A DNA stretch of 64,000 nt from SFLA01 sp045595785 (GCA_045595785.1 JAZOBE010000045.1:62001-126000), one strand, 5' to 3'. Positions 9,000 through 18,775 are shown, counted from the first letter of the stretch. Made by a program: numbers and translations. Notes: a model not told the origin generated them from the sequence alone.

Positions 9000-10073
9000 A
9001 TGAAGGAAAACACACAAAAGCAACGTATGCATAAAGGCATTTTGCTTTACGTCGGCTACAACGGTTATAACGGTACCAAATATTACGTTCCTACCGACGA
9101 GGAGCTTGAAAAGCTTCTTTCCGTAACCGATGAGATACTGCTTATCCCCATCGTTATGTACAACAGATATACCGACGGGCAGGGAAATATCCGTCAGGTA
9201 ATGTCGAGAGACGTTATCGAGAATATGACTGTGGATATGGTCGGCTCTCCCCATCGATTTGAGACTATTAAGGGCGAATATTTTGCTACAGCCGAGCCCA
9301 GAGTGAAGGCGAACTACCACGTTGACGATTATATTAACGATTCCGTTTCTCTTGCAAGACGTCTTGTGGCTATTAATAAGGACGTGCGTCTGTGGTTCTC
9401 TGTCCCTCAGGCAGAGTGCCTCCACGCCCTTACCCATCTGTTTGCGGAAGCGTGGGTGTCCGTTGTCCACGGTATTAAAAATACTTTGGAGCCTGAGATA
9501 TGGGATCATAACGTGCAGGGCATCTACCATGCAGGAGAGGATATCGTTACCGCAGGTTATACCAAGTTTGATTTTTCCGCACCCGAAAGAAACTTTGATA
9601 ATCCCATCGTTTATTCAATGCGCGCTGTGTCAGACGCCGTTCACGCTTACGGCAAGAATTTCCTTTGGATACCTTATTACGATACCGCCGCATCTTCTGC
9701 TGTGAATATGGGACACGTTGTAAATCTTACCGATATTTTCGATACGGTTATACTTCAGCCCTCGTATTTCTTTCGTGATATCCGTTTCCCCGGAATAAAG
9801 GCTGTGACAGACAGCGTTGCCGCACAAAAGATAGTTGACCTTGAGGGCAACGTGGTTGGGGGCAAGAAGGTGTCGGATACGGTCATCGGCTTTGAAATGG
9901 AGATAGACACACAGTTTTTTGACAACGAGGATTATCAGAAGAGATACTATGCTTATGAACAGGCCTTTGGCGGATTTGTAGGCAAATATCCCACAGCGTA
10001 CTACGCAGGCTGTCCCGATACTGCGGTAAGACTTACCGACCTTATGTCAAAATTCTTCTCCAAAAACAAGTAG
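9000..10073 (+). CDS. DUF4855-like protein
   Basis: A 357-residue protein without a signal peptide, preceded by AAGGAGAA. It contains a barrel-like stretch with motifs seen in DUF4855 proteins: LLYVGYNG near the N-terminus, FLWIPYYDTA and TVILQPSYFF in the middle, and GFEMEID near the C-terminus. These resemble glycosidase-like (beta/alpha) barrels, but no catalytic residues can be assigned with confidence. It is transcribed from its own promoter and closed by a hairpin at 10081-10105. Function is unknown, with carbohydrate-related hydrolysis a possibility. Confidence 0.6.
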   Translation: MKENTQKQRMHKGILLYVGYNGYNGTKYYVPTDEELEKLLSVTDEILLIPIVMYNRYTDGQGNIRQVMSRDVIENMTVDMVGSPHRFETIKGEYFATAEPRVKANYHVDDYINDSVSLARRLVAINKDVRLWFSVPQAECLHALTHLFAEAWVSVVHGIKNTLEPEIWDHNVQGIYHAGEDIVTAGYTKFDFSAPERNFDNPIVYSMRAVSDAVHAYGKNFLWIPYYDTAASSAVNMGHVVNLTDIFDTVILQPSYFFRDIRFPGIKAVTDSVAAQKIVDLEGNVVGGKKVSDTVIGFEMEIDTQFFDNEDYQKRYYAYEQAFGGFVGKYPTAYYAGCPDTAVRLTDLMSKFFSKNK

Positions 10074-10080
10074 GTTTTTT

Positions 10081-10109
10081 GCCTTTCCGCCTTTTTCGGA
10101 AAGGCATTT
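10081..10109 (+). terminator. Intrinsic terminator after the DUF4855-like gene
   Basis: A 9-bp perfect stem (10081-10089 with 10097-10105) is followed by ATTTT. It lies between the stop at 10073 and the next start at 10139. Confidence 0.7.
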
Positions 10110-10138
10110 TCCGTAAAATATCTTATAAAGGTGTTGTT

Positions 10139-10591
10139 ATGACAGATTACAAACAGTTGAATTCGGAACTGACCGCTTTAATAGAGGGGGTGCCTCACAA
10201 AACCGCAAACCTTGCCAACGCCTCGGCTTTACTTTTCAATACCCTTGAAAATATCAATTGGGCGGGATTTTATCTTTTGGAAAAGGACGTTCTGGTGCTT
10301 GGGCCCTTTCAGGGCAAGCCTGCCTGCATAGAGATCCCCGTAGGCAAAGGCGTGTGCGGTACCGCAGTTAGCAAGGGCGAAGCTTTGGTGGTGGCGGACG
10401 TACATGCGTTCCCCGGTCATATCGCCTGTGATTCAGCTTCCAACAGCGAGATAGTTTTGCCTATCCGCGATAAAAACGGTAATATTGTCGGGGTGTTGGA
10501 TATTGACAGTCCTGTGTTTAACAGATTTGATATGCAGGACAAAGAAGGTCTAAGCGAATTCGTAAGTATATTGGAGGGAATCTTTATATGA
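10139..10591 (+). CDS. GAF-domain free methionine-R-sulfoxide reductase
   Basis: The start is ATG 10139 behind AAAGGTG; an upstream in-frame extension would run through the terminator hairpin. The 150-residue protein is a single GAF domain with the fRMsr pattern: INWAGFYLL, LGPFQGKPACIEI, GKGVCGTAV, VADVHAFPGHIACD and SEIVLPI. The Cys in KPACIE, the Cys in GVCG and the Cys in IACD match the conserved cysteines of this family, which reduces free methionine-R-sulfoxide using thioredoxin. The stop overlaps the glycerol kinase start by 4 bp, so the two are translationally coupled. Confidence 0.85.
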   Translation: MTDYKQLNSELTALIEGVPHKTANLANASALLFNTLENINWAGFYLLEKDVLVLGPFQGKPACIEIPVGKGVCGTAVSKGEALVVADVHAFPGHIACDSASNSEIVLPIRDKNGNIVGVLDIDSPVFNRFDMQDKEGLSEFVSILEGIFI

Positions 10592-12096
10592 AAAAATACG
10601 TACTTTCTCTTGATGAGGGCACCACCAGCGCAAGAGCCGTGCTGTTTGATTCCAATCTTAATGCAGTGTCTATGGCACAGCACGAGATAACCCAGATATA
10701 TCCTTTTCCCGGCTGGGTGGAGCAGGACCCTATGGAAATTTATGCAAACCAGTATGCCTCTGTTACCGAATGTATTGCGAAAAGCGGAGTTTCGCCGGAT
10801 GAGATAGCCGCTGTGGGCATAACCAACCAGCGTGAGACGGTCATCGCCTGGGATAAGTCTACCGGCAAGCCTGTCTGCAACGCGATAGTTTGGCAGTGCA
10901 GGCGTACTGCGGATATTTGCAAAAGCCTTGAAGAAAAGGGGTATGGTGAGTATGTCCGTAACACCACGGGGCTTCGTATCGACCCGTATTTCAGCGGCAC
11001 CAAGATAAAATGGATACTTGATAACGTTCCGAAGGCAAAGGAGCTGGCAGACCAAAAACAGCTTCTCGTAGGTACGGTGGACACTTGGCTTGTCTGGAAG
11101 CTGACCGACGGAAAGGTTTTTGTTACCGACCTTACCAACGCCTCCCGAACCATGCTTTGTAATATACATACGGGCGAGTGGGATCAAAAAATGCTTGATA
11201 TTCTGGGTATTCCCTCACACATTCTGCCCGAAATAAAAAGCAGCGGCGAAGTATACGGATATTTTGAATGTATGGGCGCGTCTCTGCCTATCGCAGGTAT
11301 AGCGGGCGACCAGCAGGCGGCGCTATTCGGTCAATGCTGCTTTGAAGAGGGGGACGCAAAAAATACCTATGGCACCGGATGTTTTTTGCTGGCGCATACA
11401 GGTAACCGTCCGGTAAGAAGTGAGCACGGCATGCTTACCACGGTTGCCGCTACCCTTAAAAACGAGCCTATGGAATACGCTCTTGAAGGAAGCGTGTTTG
11501 TAGGCGGAGCGGTAATACGCTGGCTTCGTGACGAGTTAAAGCTTATTTACGATTCCAGGGACAGCGAGTATTTTGCCCGCAAGGTAGAGGATAACGGGGG
11601 AGTATACCTTGTTCCCGCTTTTACGGGTCTCGGTGCGCCGTATTGGGATATGCATGCCAGAGGCTCGATTTTGGGACTTACCGCAGGAACCAATAAAAAC
11701 CATATTATCCGCGCTGCGCTGGAGTCTATCGTTTATCAGACCGAGGACGTTATCTCTGCAATGAACGAGGATATGGCGGCAGTATCCGGCAAGGCTGTGT
11801 CAAGTCTTAAGGTAGACGGCGGTGCATCTGCCAACGATCTGCTTATGCAGATGCAAAGCGATATTTCCGCAATAACCGTCCTTCGCTCCGCTAATGCAGA
11901 GGCTACCGCCGCAGGAGCCGCAAGTCTTGCAGGACTTGCCGTGGGATTTTTTGATAGTAAAGCCGAGCTTAAGGCAAAGTCTGTGTCGGGAAAAACCTTT
12001 TCCACTCAAATGGATACGCCTTCCCGTTTAAGATATCTTGACGGCTGGCACCGTGCCGTTTCCGCTTGCCGCGCCTTCTCCTCCGCAGAAAGATAA
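10588..12096 (+). CDS. glpK: Glycerol kinase
   Basis: The 502-residue FGGY-family kinase begins with the phosphate-binding DEGTTSARAV segment. It also carries ITNQRET, CRRTAD, GDQQAALFGQ, FTGLGAPYWD and KVDGGASAND motifs at the spacing typical of GlpK, and has the usual family length. It phosphorylates glycerol to sn-glycerol 3-phosphate with ATP for lipid synthesis or catabolism. No glpF or glpD lies nearby. It overlaps the end of the methionine sulfoxide reductase gene (ATGA) and is probably expressed with it. Only a weak T-rich segment follows the stop. Confidence 0.95.
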   Translation: MKKYVLSLDEGTTSARAVLFDSNLNAVSMAQHEITQIYPFPGWVEQDPMEIYANQYASVTECIAKSGVSPDEIAAVGITNQRETVIAWDKSTGKPVCNAIVWQCRRTADICKSLEEKGYGEYVRNTTGLRIDPYFSGTKIKWILDNVPKAKELADQKQLLVGTVDTWLVWKLTDGKVFVTDLTNASRTMLCNIHTGEWDQKMLDILGIPSHILPEIKSSGEVYGYFECMGASLPIAGIAGDQQAALFGQCCFEEGDAKNTYGTGCFLLAHTGNRPVRSEHGMLTTVAATLKNEPMEYALEGSVFVGGAVIRWLRDELKLIYDSRDSEYFARKVEDNGGVYLVPAFTGLGAPYWDMHARGSILGLTAGTNKNHIIRAALESIVYQTEDVISAMNEDMAAVSGKAVSSLKVDGGASANDLLMQMQSDISAITVLRSANAEATAAGAASLAGLAVGFFDSKAELKAKSVSGKTFSTQMDTPSRLRYLDGWHRAVSACRAFSSAER

Positions 12097-12120
12097 ATCT
12101 TTTCTTTCCCCCTTAAAAAG

Positions 12121-12149
12121 TTGACAATATGGGGTTAATATGTTAAAAT
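12121..12149 (+). promoter_or_regulatory. Promoter of the phosphatase-kinase operon
   Basis: TTGACA (12121-12126) and TAAAAT (12144-12149) with a 17-bp spacer lie 60 bp before the PP2C start codon. This marks the start of the T7SS-associated signalling operon. Confidence 0.75.
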
Positions 12150-12208
12150 TTGTTTATGTATACATATAGTATGATTCGGCTATTCTTGTTTTTTCGGAAG
12201 GTGATTAA

Positions 12209-12970
12209 ATGAGACGTCTTATAGAAGCTTCTTGCAAAAGCGATATAGGTAAAATACGCAAAAATAATGAAGATAATTTTTATTTCGACGGAAAGTGTCT
12301 TGAGCCGGATAACGAAGGACTTAAGCATCCTGTCTATCTTTTGGAGCCGCTTAAAAACGGTTTGTGCCTTGCTGTTTTTGACGGAATGGGCGGAGAGAAC
12401 TTTGGCGAAGTAGCCTCTTTTGCCGCCGCAAGAGCAATGCAGCAGACAGAACGTAAATTTGCTGATTTCTTTATACCTGAGCGCAAGTATCTGAACAGAC
12501 TCGTTGCTCAGATCAACAACGACGTTGTCAAGGAAGCCGAGCGCTTGAAGACCAGACATATCGGATCAACAATGGCGGCGTTATACTTTACTTCAAGAAG
12601 CGTGTACGTTTGTAATTTGGGCGATAGCCGCGCCTATCGATTGAGAAACGGTGAGTTTTTACAGATATCTCACGACCACGTGGACAGCCGTCCCGTCAGT
12701 TCCGGAAGAAAAGCCGCGTTGACTCAGCATTTGGGAATCGACCCGGAGGAAGTGCTTATCGAACCGTATATTGCTAAAGGTGAATTAAAGCGCGGAGATT
12801 GCTATATTGTTTGCACCGACGGGCTTACCGATATGCTTACCAATTTCGAAATAGCGGATATTCTGATCAGCAGTAAGGATACGGATGAAAGCACAAACCG
12901 TCTTGTTTCCGCCGCACTTGAAAAGGGCGGGAAGGATAACGTTACTGTTATCGTATGCAGAATAATTTAA
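12209..12970 (+). CDS. PP2C-family Ser/Thr protein phosphatase
   Basis: A 253-residue cytoplasmic PP2C phosphatase. All metal-binding signatures are present: DIGKIRKNNED near the N-terminus, FDGMGG, GSTMAAL, LGDSRAYRL, CTDGLTDML and GGKDNVTVIV. These place the acidic residues that bind two Mn/Mg ions. It would dephosphorylate targets of the two Ser/Thr kinases encoded 12 bp and 3.2 kb downstream. AAGGTGAT precedes the ATG. A phosphatase, kinases and an FHA-bearing EssC in sequence suggest phosphorylation control of the secretion system; that link is inferred. Confidence 0.9.
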   Translation: MRRLIEASCKSDIGKIRKNNEDNFYFDGKCLEPDNEGLKHPVYLLEPLKNGLCLAVFDGMGGENFGEVASFAAARAMQQTERKFADFFIPERKYLNRLVAQINNDVVKEAERLKTRHIGSTMAALYFTSRSVYVCNLGDSRAYRLRNGEFLQISHDHVDSRPVSSGRKAALTQHLGIDPEEVLIEPYIAKGELKRGDCYIVCTDGLTDMLTNFEIADILISSKDTDESTNRLVSAALEKGGKDNVTVIVCRII

Positions 12971-12982
12971 CAGGAGTATAAA

Positions 12983-15900
12983 ATGTTAGATAATAAAGCT
13001 ATCTGGCCCGGCTGGGAAACAGTTAGATTAATAGGACGCGGAAGCTTTGGGACGGTATACGAGATAGAGCGAAAGCTGTTCGACGAGGTGGAGAAATCTG
13101 CCCTTAAGGTAATATCCGTTCCTCAGAACGAAAGCGATATAGAGGAAATGTATAACGACGGTTATGATTCCGAAAGCATAACCAGTACGTTTAACAGCCA
13201 TTTGAAAAATATTGTGGCAGAATACTCTCTAATGAAGAAAATGAGTGGCTGTCATAATATCGTTACGTGTGACGACGTTAGGTATTTACAGCATGATGAC
13301 GGTATCGGTTGGGATATTTATATCAAAATGGAACTGCTCACGCCGCTTGTGAAGGCTTTGCCGGAAGGTTTTTTCGAAGAATTGGTAGTGAACCTGGCAA
13401 AAGATCTTTGCAACGCCTTGGTATATTGCAAAAAATACGATATAGTACATCGGGATATTAAGCCGCAAAATATATTTGTGTCCGAAAACGGCGAGTATAA
13501 GCTGGGCGATTTCGGTATAGCAAAGACTGTGGAAAAGACAATGGGCGGCACCAAAATCGGTACATACAAGTATATGGCGCCCGAGGTGTATAATAATCAG
13601 CCTTACGGAAGTGCAGCGGATATATATTCGCTGGGATTGGTGCTGTATTGGCTGCTTAACGAAAGACGAATGCCCTTTATGCCTTTGCCTCCTGCAAAAT
13701 TAAAAAGCGGAGCAGAGGAGGAGGCACGTAACCGCCGCTTGTCGGGAGAGGCTTTGCCTGCGCCCAAAAACGGAAGCAAAGAATTAAAAGAAATAGTACT
13801 TAAAGCTTGCGCGTATGATGTAAACAGCAGATACACATCGGCTGCGGAAATGCTTGCAGATCTTGAAAAAATAGATTGCGGTGCGGTTGCTCAACAGCCA
13901 GAGGTTGTGGATGAATCTTTTTTGCTTACTTTATCTCAAAAAGATGAAGTCGAAGAAGACGGAACGGTTTCTTTGTTTACAAGAAGAAGTGAACCTAAGC
14001 AGAGTGAGCTTAAGCAAGAGGAGAAAACAGAATCACCTATTTCCGTTACTGTGCCGGTGGCGAATACTGCAAAGACAGAAGAGCCTTCCGTTGTTAAGGA
14101 ATCAACTCCGCCTATAGAACAGTCTGGGGAAAAAGAAAAGACAACTGATAATACCGCAATTAAAAAAGGCTTGATAATCGGCGCGATAATACTGGTAGCG
14201 GCGATCATTGTGTTCTTGCTTCTTCGCGGATGCGACGACACCGAGCCCGGCGGAAGCGGAGACAAATCCACCGAAACAGTGTCCGAAACAGCATCCGAAA
14301 TAGTTTCGGATACATCTACCGAAGAATCTTTCGTCCCTTCCGTTTCAGATGAATCTATCGATGAATCTGTGCCGGAAGAAAACTCAAGCGAAGATGAACA
14401 ACATACCCATTCATATTCTTCGCGTTGGAAGTCAAATGAAACTGCCCATTGGTATGAATGTTCTTGCGGCGAAAAATCCGAACTGGCAGAGCACGCTTGG
14501 AGCGAGTGGGTAATTACTAAAGAGGCTACCGAAACCTCAACGGGAAGCAAAGAACGTTCCTGCTCATATTGTCGTTATTCGGAAACCGCGACAATACCCA
14601 TGCTTTCACACACCCACTCTTATTCTTCGGGTTGGAAGTCAAATGAAACAGCTCATTGGCATGAGTGTTCTTGCGGTGAAAAGAATAGTGTGGACACCCA
14701 TGCTTACGGTGCTTGGAAGACAATAACTGCTGCAACAGAAACCAAAGAAGGCGAGCAAGAGCGTACTTGTACTAAGTGTAACTACAAAGAAACGGCCGTA
14801 ATTCCCGTTCTTTCTCATAAGCATTCGTATTCTACAAGCTGGAAATCCAACGCCACTGCTCATTGGCATGAATGTTCTTGCGGTGAGAAGAGCAGTGTGG
14901 ATGTTCATTCTTACGGTGCATGGAAGACGGTAACCGCCGCGACAGAAACCAAAGAGGGCAAGCAAGAACATACTTGTACCAAGTGCAGTTACAAAGAAAC
15001 GGCGACAATCCCTGTTCTTGAACATGTGCACTCTTATTCATCGAGTTGGAAATCTAACGATACATCCCATTGGAAAGAGTGCTCATGCGGCGAAAAAAGC
15101 AGTGTGGATGTTCATTCTTACGGTGCATGGAAGACGATAACCGCCGCGACAGAAACCAAAGAGGGCAAGCAAGAGCGCACTTGTACCAAGTGTAGTTACA
15201 AGGAAACTGCTGTAATTCCTGTTCTTGAACATAAACATTCGTATTCTACAAGCTGGAAATCTAACGGCACTTCTCATTGGCAAGAATGTTCCTGTGGAGA
15301 GAAAGGAAATACCTCTAATCACTCGTTTAAGGCTTGGGAAAATGTGAAAAATGCAACATGTACTGAAGCGGGTGAAAAAACACGTGCTTGTTCCGTTTGC
15401 GGATATGAAGAATCTCAAGCAACAGCAAAATCCAAGCATGCCTTAAATATGGAAAAACATGACATCAATTATCATTGGTATGTGTGTACTACTTGTGGTT
15501 ATGAAGATACAAAAACTTCTCACTCTGCCGGTAACTGGGTGACAGTTAAGCAAGCTACTTGTACAGGAAGAGGCGAACAGCAAAGAAGCTGTACGGTTTG
15601 CGGTTATGTTATCGAAACAAAAACCGTTAATATAGTGTCACACAATTATATCAATGGTTATTGCAGCTATTGTTATAAGCTTCAATCTGAAGGGTTAGAT
15701 ATACGAATAGAAACTGTAAATGGCAAGGAAGAAGCGGCTGTGTATGGCATTGGTACGTGTACCGATACAGACATTCATATTCCTGCTAAATACAATGGAG
15801 TTCCAGTTGTGAGAATAGAAGACTCTGCTTTCTTAGGTTGTCATAGCCTTACTAGCATTACCATTCCCGGTAGCGTGACTACCATTGGCGACGAAGCGTT

Positions 15901-16207
15901 CGCAGCCTGCAACAACCTCACTAGCATTATTATTTCTGACGGTGTAACAATCCTTGGCGACGGTGCGTTTGTTTTCTGTACTAGTCTCACTAGCATTACT
16001 ATTCCTGATAGTGTGACTACTATTGGTTCAAGCGCATTCTTCTCCTGCTTCAGCTTCGACAAAGTTGTTTTTGAGGATACGACCGGCTGGTATACAACGG
16101 AAACAGAAGGTGCTTCTTCGGGGACAGATGTGGATGTTGCTGACCCTGCAACAGCGGCGAAATATCTTAAAGGTACCTATTCTGGTTACTACTGGTACAA
16201 AAAATAA
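12983..16207 (+). CDS. Receptor-like Ser/Thr kinase: kinase, TM, Cys/His repeats, LRR
   Basis: A 1074-residue single-pass kinase. The kinase domain (about 10-290) has the Gly loop GRGSFG (18-23), Lys42, HRD (156-158) and DFG (Asp176), so it should be active. A low-complexity linker precedes a membrane helix at ~395-413. The ectodomain starts with a Ser/Glu-rich stalk, followed by six ~69-residue units with HxHSYS, HWxECSCGE and CxxCxY (about 472-886). BspA-type LRR_5 repeats (~925-1030) and the terminal YYWYKK tail complete it. The Cys/His pattern suggests metal binding or disulfides. It follows the PP2C gene by 12 bp. PASTA repeats, usual in Firmicute kinases, are absent. Confidence 0.88.
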   Translation: MLDNKAIWPGWETVRLIGRGSFGTVYEIERKLFDEVEKSALKVISVPQNESDIEEMYNDGYDSESITSTFNSHLKNIVAEYSLMKKMSGCHNIVTCDDVRYLQHDDGIGWDIYIKMELLTPLVKALPEGFFEELVVNLAKDLCNALVYCKKYDIVHRDIKPQNIFVSENGEYKLGDFGIAKTVEKTMGGTKIGTYKYMAPEVYNNQPYGSAADIYSLGLVLYWLLNERRMPFMPLPPAKLKSGAEEEARNRRLSGEALPAPKNGSKELKEIVLKACAYDVNSRYTSAAEMLADLEKIDCGAVAQQPEVVDESFLLTLSQKDEVEEDGTVSLFTRRSEPKQSELKQEEKTESPISVTVPVANTAKTEEPSVVKESTPPIEQSGEKEKTTDNTAIKKGLIIGAIILVAAIIVFLLLRGCDDTEPGGSGDKSTETVSETASEIVSDTSTEESFVPSVSDESIDESVPEENSSEDEQHTHSYSSRWKSNETAHWYECSCGEKSELAEHAWSEWVITKEATETSTGSKERSCSYCRYSETATIPMLSHTHSYSSGWKSNETAHWHECSCGEKNSVDTHAYGAWKTITAATETKEGEQERTCTKCNYKETAVIPVLSHKHSYSTSWKSNATAHWHECSCGEKSSVDVHSYGAWKTVTAATETKEGKQEHTCTKCSYKETATIPVLEHVHSYSSSWKSNDTSHWKECSCGEKSSVDVHSYGAWKTITAATETKEGKQERTCTKCSYKETAVIPVLEHKHSYSTSWKSNGTSHWQECSCGEKGNTSNHSFKAWENVKNATCTEAGEKTRACSVCGYEESQATAKSKHALNMEKHDINYHWYVCTTCGYEDTKTSHSAGNWVTVKQATCTGRGEQQRSCTVCGYVIETKTVNIVSHNYINGYCSYCYKLQSEGLDIRIETVNGKEEAAVYGIGTCTDTDIHIPAKYNGVPVVRIEDSAFLGCHSLTSITIPGSVTTIGDEAFAACNNLTSIIISDGVTILGDGAFVFCTSLTSITIPDSVTTIGSSAFFSCFSFDKVVFEDTTGWYTTETEGASSGTDVDVADPATAAKYLKGTYSGYYWYKK
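14398..15640 (+). repeat. Six tandem ~207-bp repeats in the kinase ectodomain
   Basis: Six consecutive coding units of about 69 codons each encode the HxHSYS...HWxECSCGE...CxxC module. Units 2 to 4 are nearly identical even at the nucleotide level, which suggests recent duplication or gene conversion, whereas units 5 and 6 are diverged. Copy number could vary between strains. Confidence 0.85.
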
Positions 16208-16225
16208 CTACACAAGGAACATATT

Positions 16226-18658
16226 ATGAACGAGATTTTGCCCGGCTGGGAAACAGTAAAGGTGTTGGGCCATGGCAGCTTCGGAACCGTGTATGAAATA
16301 CACAGGAAGCTGTATGATGACGAGGAAGAAAAAGCCGCGTTAAAGGTCATATCCATTCCCAAGCACGAAAGTGATATTGAAGCTATGTACAGCGAGGGTT
16401 ATGATGAAGAAAGCATAACCTTGACTTTCCATAGTCATTTGAAGAATATAATGAACGAATATATGCTTATGCGCAAAGTAAGCAGTGCCAATATCGTTCA
16501 TTGCGAGGATATCCGTACCATACAGCATGATGACGGTATCGGTTGGGATATCTATATAAGGATGGAGCTTCTCACGCCGCTAACCAAGCGCATGTCAGAT
16601 GGTATGACAGAGGATGCCGTTATCAAGCTGGGATTGGATATCTGTAAAGCGCTGGTAATGTGTCAGAAATACGGCGTGGTACATCGTGATATAAAGCCTC
16701 AGAATATTTTTGTATCCGAAAACGGTGAGTATAAGCTGGGCGATTTCGGTATTGCAAAGATAATGGATGAAAGCAACCGAGGAACTATCGCGGGAACTCC
16801 CGGATATATGGCACCGGAGGTATATAATAACCAACCTTACGGAAGTGCGGCAGATATTTGTTCTTTGGGTTTGGTAATGTATTGCCTTCTCAATGAAAGA
16901 AGATTGCCCTTTGCACCCCTGCCTCCCGTAAAGCTTAATGCGACAACGGATACCAACGCACGTCTGCGCCGTCTGTCTGGTGAGCCGATTCCTGCGCCTA
17001 AAAACGGAAGCGATGAGCTTAAAGCGATAGTTCTCAAAGCCTGTGCTTATAAAGTAGAGGATAGATATGCGTCTGCTGCGGAAATGTTTGCGGATCTTAA
17101 AAAACTTGAACCGGATTATGCGAGCATTATAGACACATTGCGTATGGAAGAAGAGAATGATCTTCCTGAAAAAGACGGCACTGTCTCCGTTTTTGACGAG
17201 GTTACTAAAAAAGGCGCCAGGGAGAAAACGCTTGAACCTGCAAACATGGAGACGGAGACTGATACCGACTTTGTAATAGAAACAGAACCTGAAATCAATC
17301 CTGCTCCTGCGGACGATGACGTGGTTCCCGACGGTACGATTTCTCTTTACAGACGGACCGATAGCGAAAACAAGAGTGACGCACCTCACATAACTTCTCT
17401 GCCGGATGACAGTAAGGAAACTGTAGTCATAGTTCCGCAGAAGGATCCGGTTACGGAAAAAACAGAGGAAGAAACCTCAAAAGAGGACAAAAAGCCGGAC
17501 GTTGTTCCTTCTGCTCCTCCCACACCTCCGAAAAAGCCTACACCTCCTCCTGTTGCACCTACGCCGAAACCAAGGTCAAAAAAGAAAAAAGTATTTCTCA
17601 TTTTGGCGGCGTGTCTGTCAGTCGGAATGTTTATGTTCGTATTGCTGTTGGCTTTGTTGATACGCGGATGCATGGGTATTATGAATAATACGCCGGGAGG
17701 CGATTATTCATATACGGTTCCCGAATATGAGAACTCGGAGCCGTATAATAATTATTTCCCTCCCGTAGAAAACGATGAGTCCGAGGATAAACCTGTGGAG
17801 AATTCCAAGGAACCCGAACACGTCCATAAGTATTCGACCCAACGGTTATACAATGATATCGTTCATTGGCGTCAGTGCGAATGCGGAGAAACCAGTGACG
17901 AGGGATATCACGAATACGGTGATTGGGTAATTATTGTTTCTGCTACCGAAACGTCTGCAGGACTTAAAGAGCACGCTTGCCGTTACTGCGACTATAAAGA
18001 AAAGGAAACGATCCCTGCCTTCGAGCACGTTCATTCCTATTCGTCAAGCTGGGTATCCAATAACACTTATCATTGGAAGACCTGCTCTTGCGGTGCTACT
18101 GCAAATATGGCGTCACATTCCTTTGGCTCATGGAAGACGGTTACTGCTGCAAGTTGCAGTAGAACGGGTAAGAGAGTTCACTCGTGTACTGCTTGCGGAT
18201 TTGAAGAATCGCAGACTATTTCTGCAACCTCTCATTCCTACAGTCAGGGTACCTGCGTGAATTGCGGAAGACTTCAGTCTCAAGGTCTGAAGATCGGAAT
18301 CGAAACTATTGATGGTAAAAAGATAGCCGTCGTTTACAGCATCGGTACCTGCACGGATAAAAACATCTACATTCCTGCAAAATATAATGGTGTTGCCGTT
18401 ACCACAATAGGACACGCGGCGTTCCGTAAGTGCACGTTTATTACGTCAATAACTATTCCGTCTAGCGTAAAGACGATCGAAAGCGATGCTTTTACCGGTT
18501 GCACGAACCTTACCAGCGCTTCTTTTGCCAGTACGTCAGGCTGGTATATCACTACCACGGAGGGTGCTTCTTCCGGTGATAAGATTTCGTTTTCTGATGC
18601 GAATAAGGGAGCGATATATCTAAAAATGTATTGTCATTACTATTGGTATAAGAAATAA
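16226..18658 (+). CDS. Second receptor-like Ser/Thr kinase with LRR tail
   Basis: A paralogue of the preceding kinase (810 residues). It has GHGSFG (15-20), Lys40, HRD (153-155) and DFG, so it should be active. A long acidic then Pro-rich linker precedes the membrane helix (~455-478). The ectodomain has two Cys/His-rich units (~530-670), a short LRR_5 stretch (~720-768) and the YYWYKK tail. The kinase domains of the two proteins are closely similar, so the pair arose by duplication with ectodomain shortening. The ATG follows AAGGAAC, 18 bp after the previous stop. The gene ends at a strong terminator, separating signalling genes from the essC operon. Confidence 0.88.
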   Translation: MNEILPGWETVKVLGHGSFGTVYEIHRKLYDDEEEKAALKVISIPKHESDIEAMYSEGYDEESITLTFHSHLKNIMNEYMLMRKVSSANIVHCEDIRTIQHDDGIGWDIYIRMELLTPLTKRMSDGMTEDAVIKLGLDICKALVMCQKYGVVHRDIKPQNIFVSENGEYKLGDFGIAKIMDESNRGTIAGTPGYMAPEVYNNQPYGSAADICSLGLVMYCLLNERRLPFAPLPPVKLNATTDTNARLRRLSGEPIPAPKNGSDELKAIVLKACAYKVEDRYASAAEMFADLKKLEPDYASIIDTLRMEEENDLPEKDGTVSVFDEVTKKGAREKTLEPANMETETDTDFVIETEPEINPAPADDDVVPDGTISLYRRTDSENKSDAPHITSLPDDSKETVVIVPQKDPVTEKTEEETSKEDKKPDVVPSAPPTPPKKPTPPPVAPTPKPRSKKKKVFLILAACLSVGMFMFVLLLALLIRGCMGIMNNTPGGDYSYTVPEYENSEPYNNYFPPVENDESEDKPVENSKEPEHVHKYSTQRLYNDIVHWRQCECGETSDEGYHEYGDWVIIVSATETSAGLKEHACRYCDYKEKETIPAFEHVHSYSSSWVSNNTYHWKTCSCGATANMASHSFGSWKTVTAASCSRTGKRVHSCTACGFEESQTISATSHSYSQGTCVNCGRLQSQGLKIGIETIDGKKIAVVYSIGTCTDKNIYIPAKYNGVAVTTIGHAAFRKCTFITSITIPSSVKTIESDAFTGCTNLTSASFASTSGWYITTTEGASSGDKISFSDANKGAIYLKMYCHYYWYKK

Positions 18659-18659
18659 T
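18636..18659 (+). repeat. 24-bp direct repeat, left copy
   Basis: The last codons of the second kinase (the YYWYKK tail and stop) are identical over 24 bases to 29497-29520. The two copies bracket the T7SS core in the same orientation. Confidence 0.85.
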
Positions 18660-18683
18660 ACGTTTTTAACATTCAATAAAAAT

Positions 18684-18707
18684 CGGCGGAACAACCGCCG
18701 TTTTTTT
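18684..18707 (+). terminator. Intrinsic terminator of the kinase operon
   Basis: A six-bp GC stem CGGCGG/CCGCCG (18684-18689 with 18695-18700), a five-base loop and seven T residues. Confidence 0.92.
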
Positions 18708-18775
18708 GTATCGTTGCAATCCCTTTCTGCTTGGAATAATTATTCAAAACTATTGCTTTATATTGTTGCATTTGA

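Noticed and set aside
14398..15640. CRISPR-like array
   Set aside because: The period is about 207 bp, the units are in frame and encode a conserved Cys/His protein module without unique spacers.
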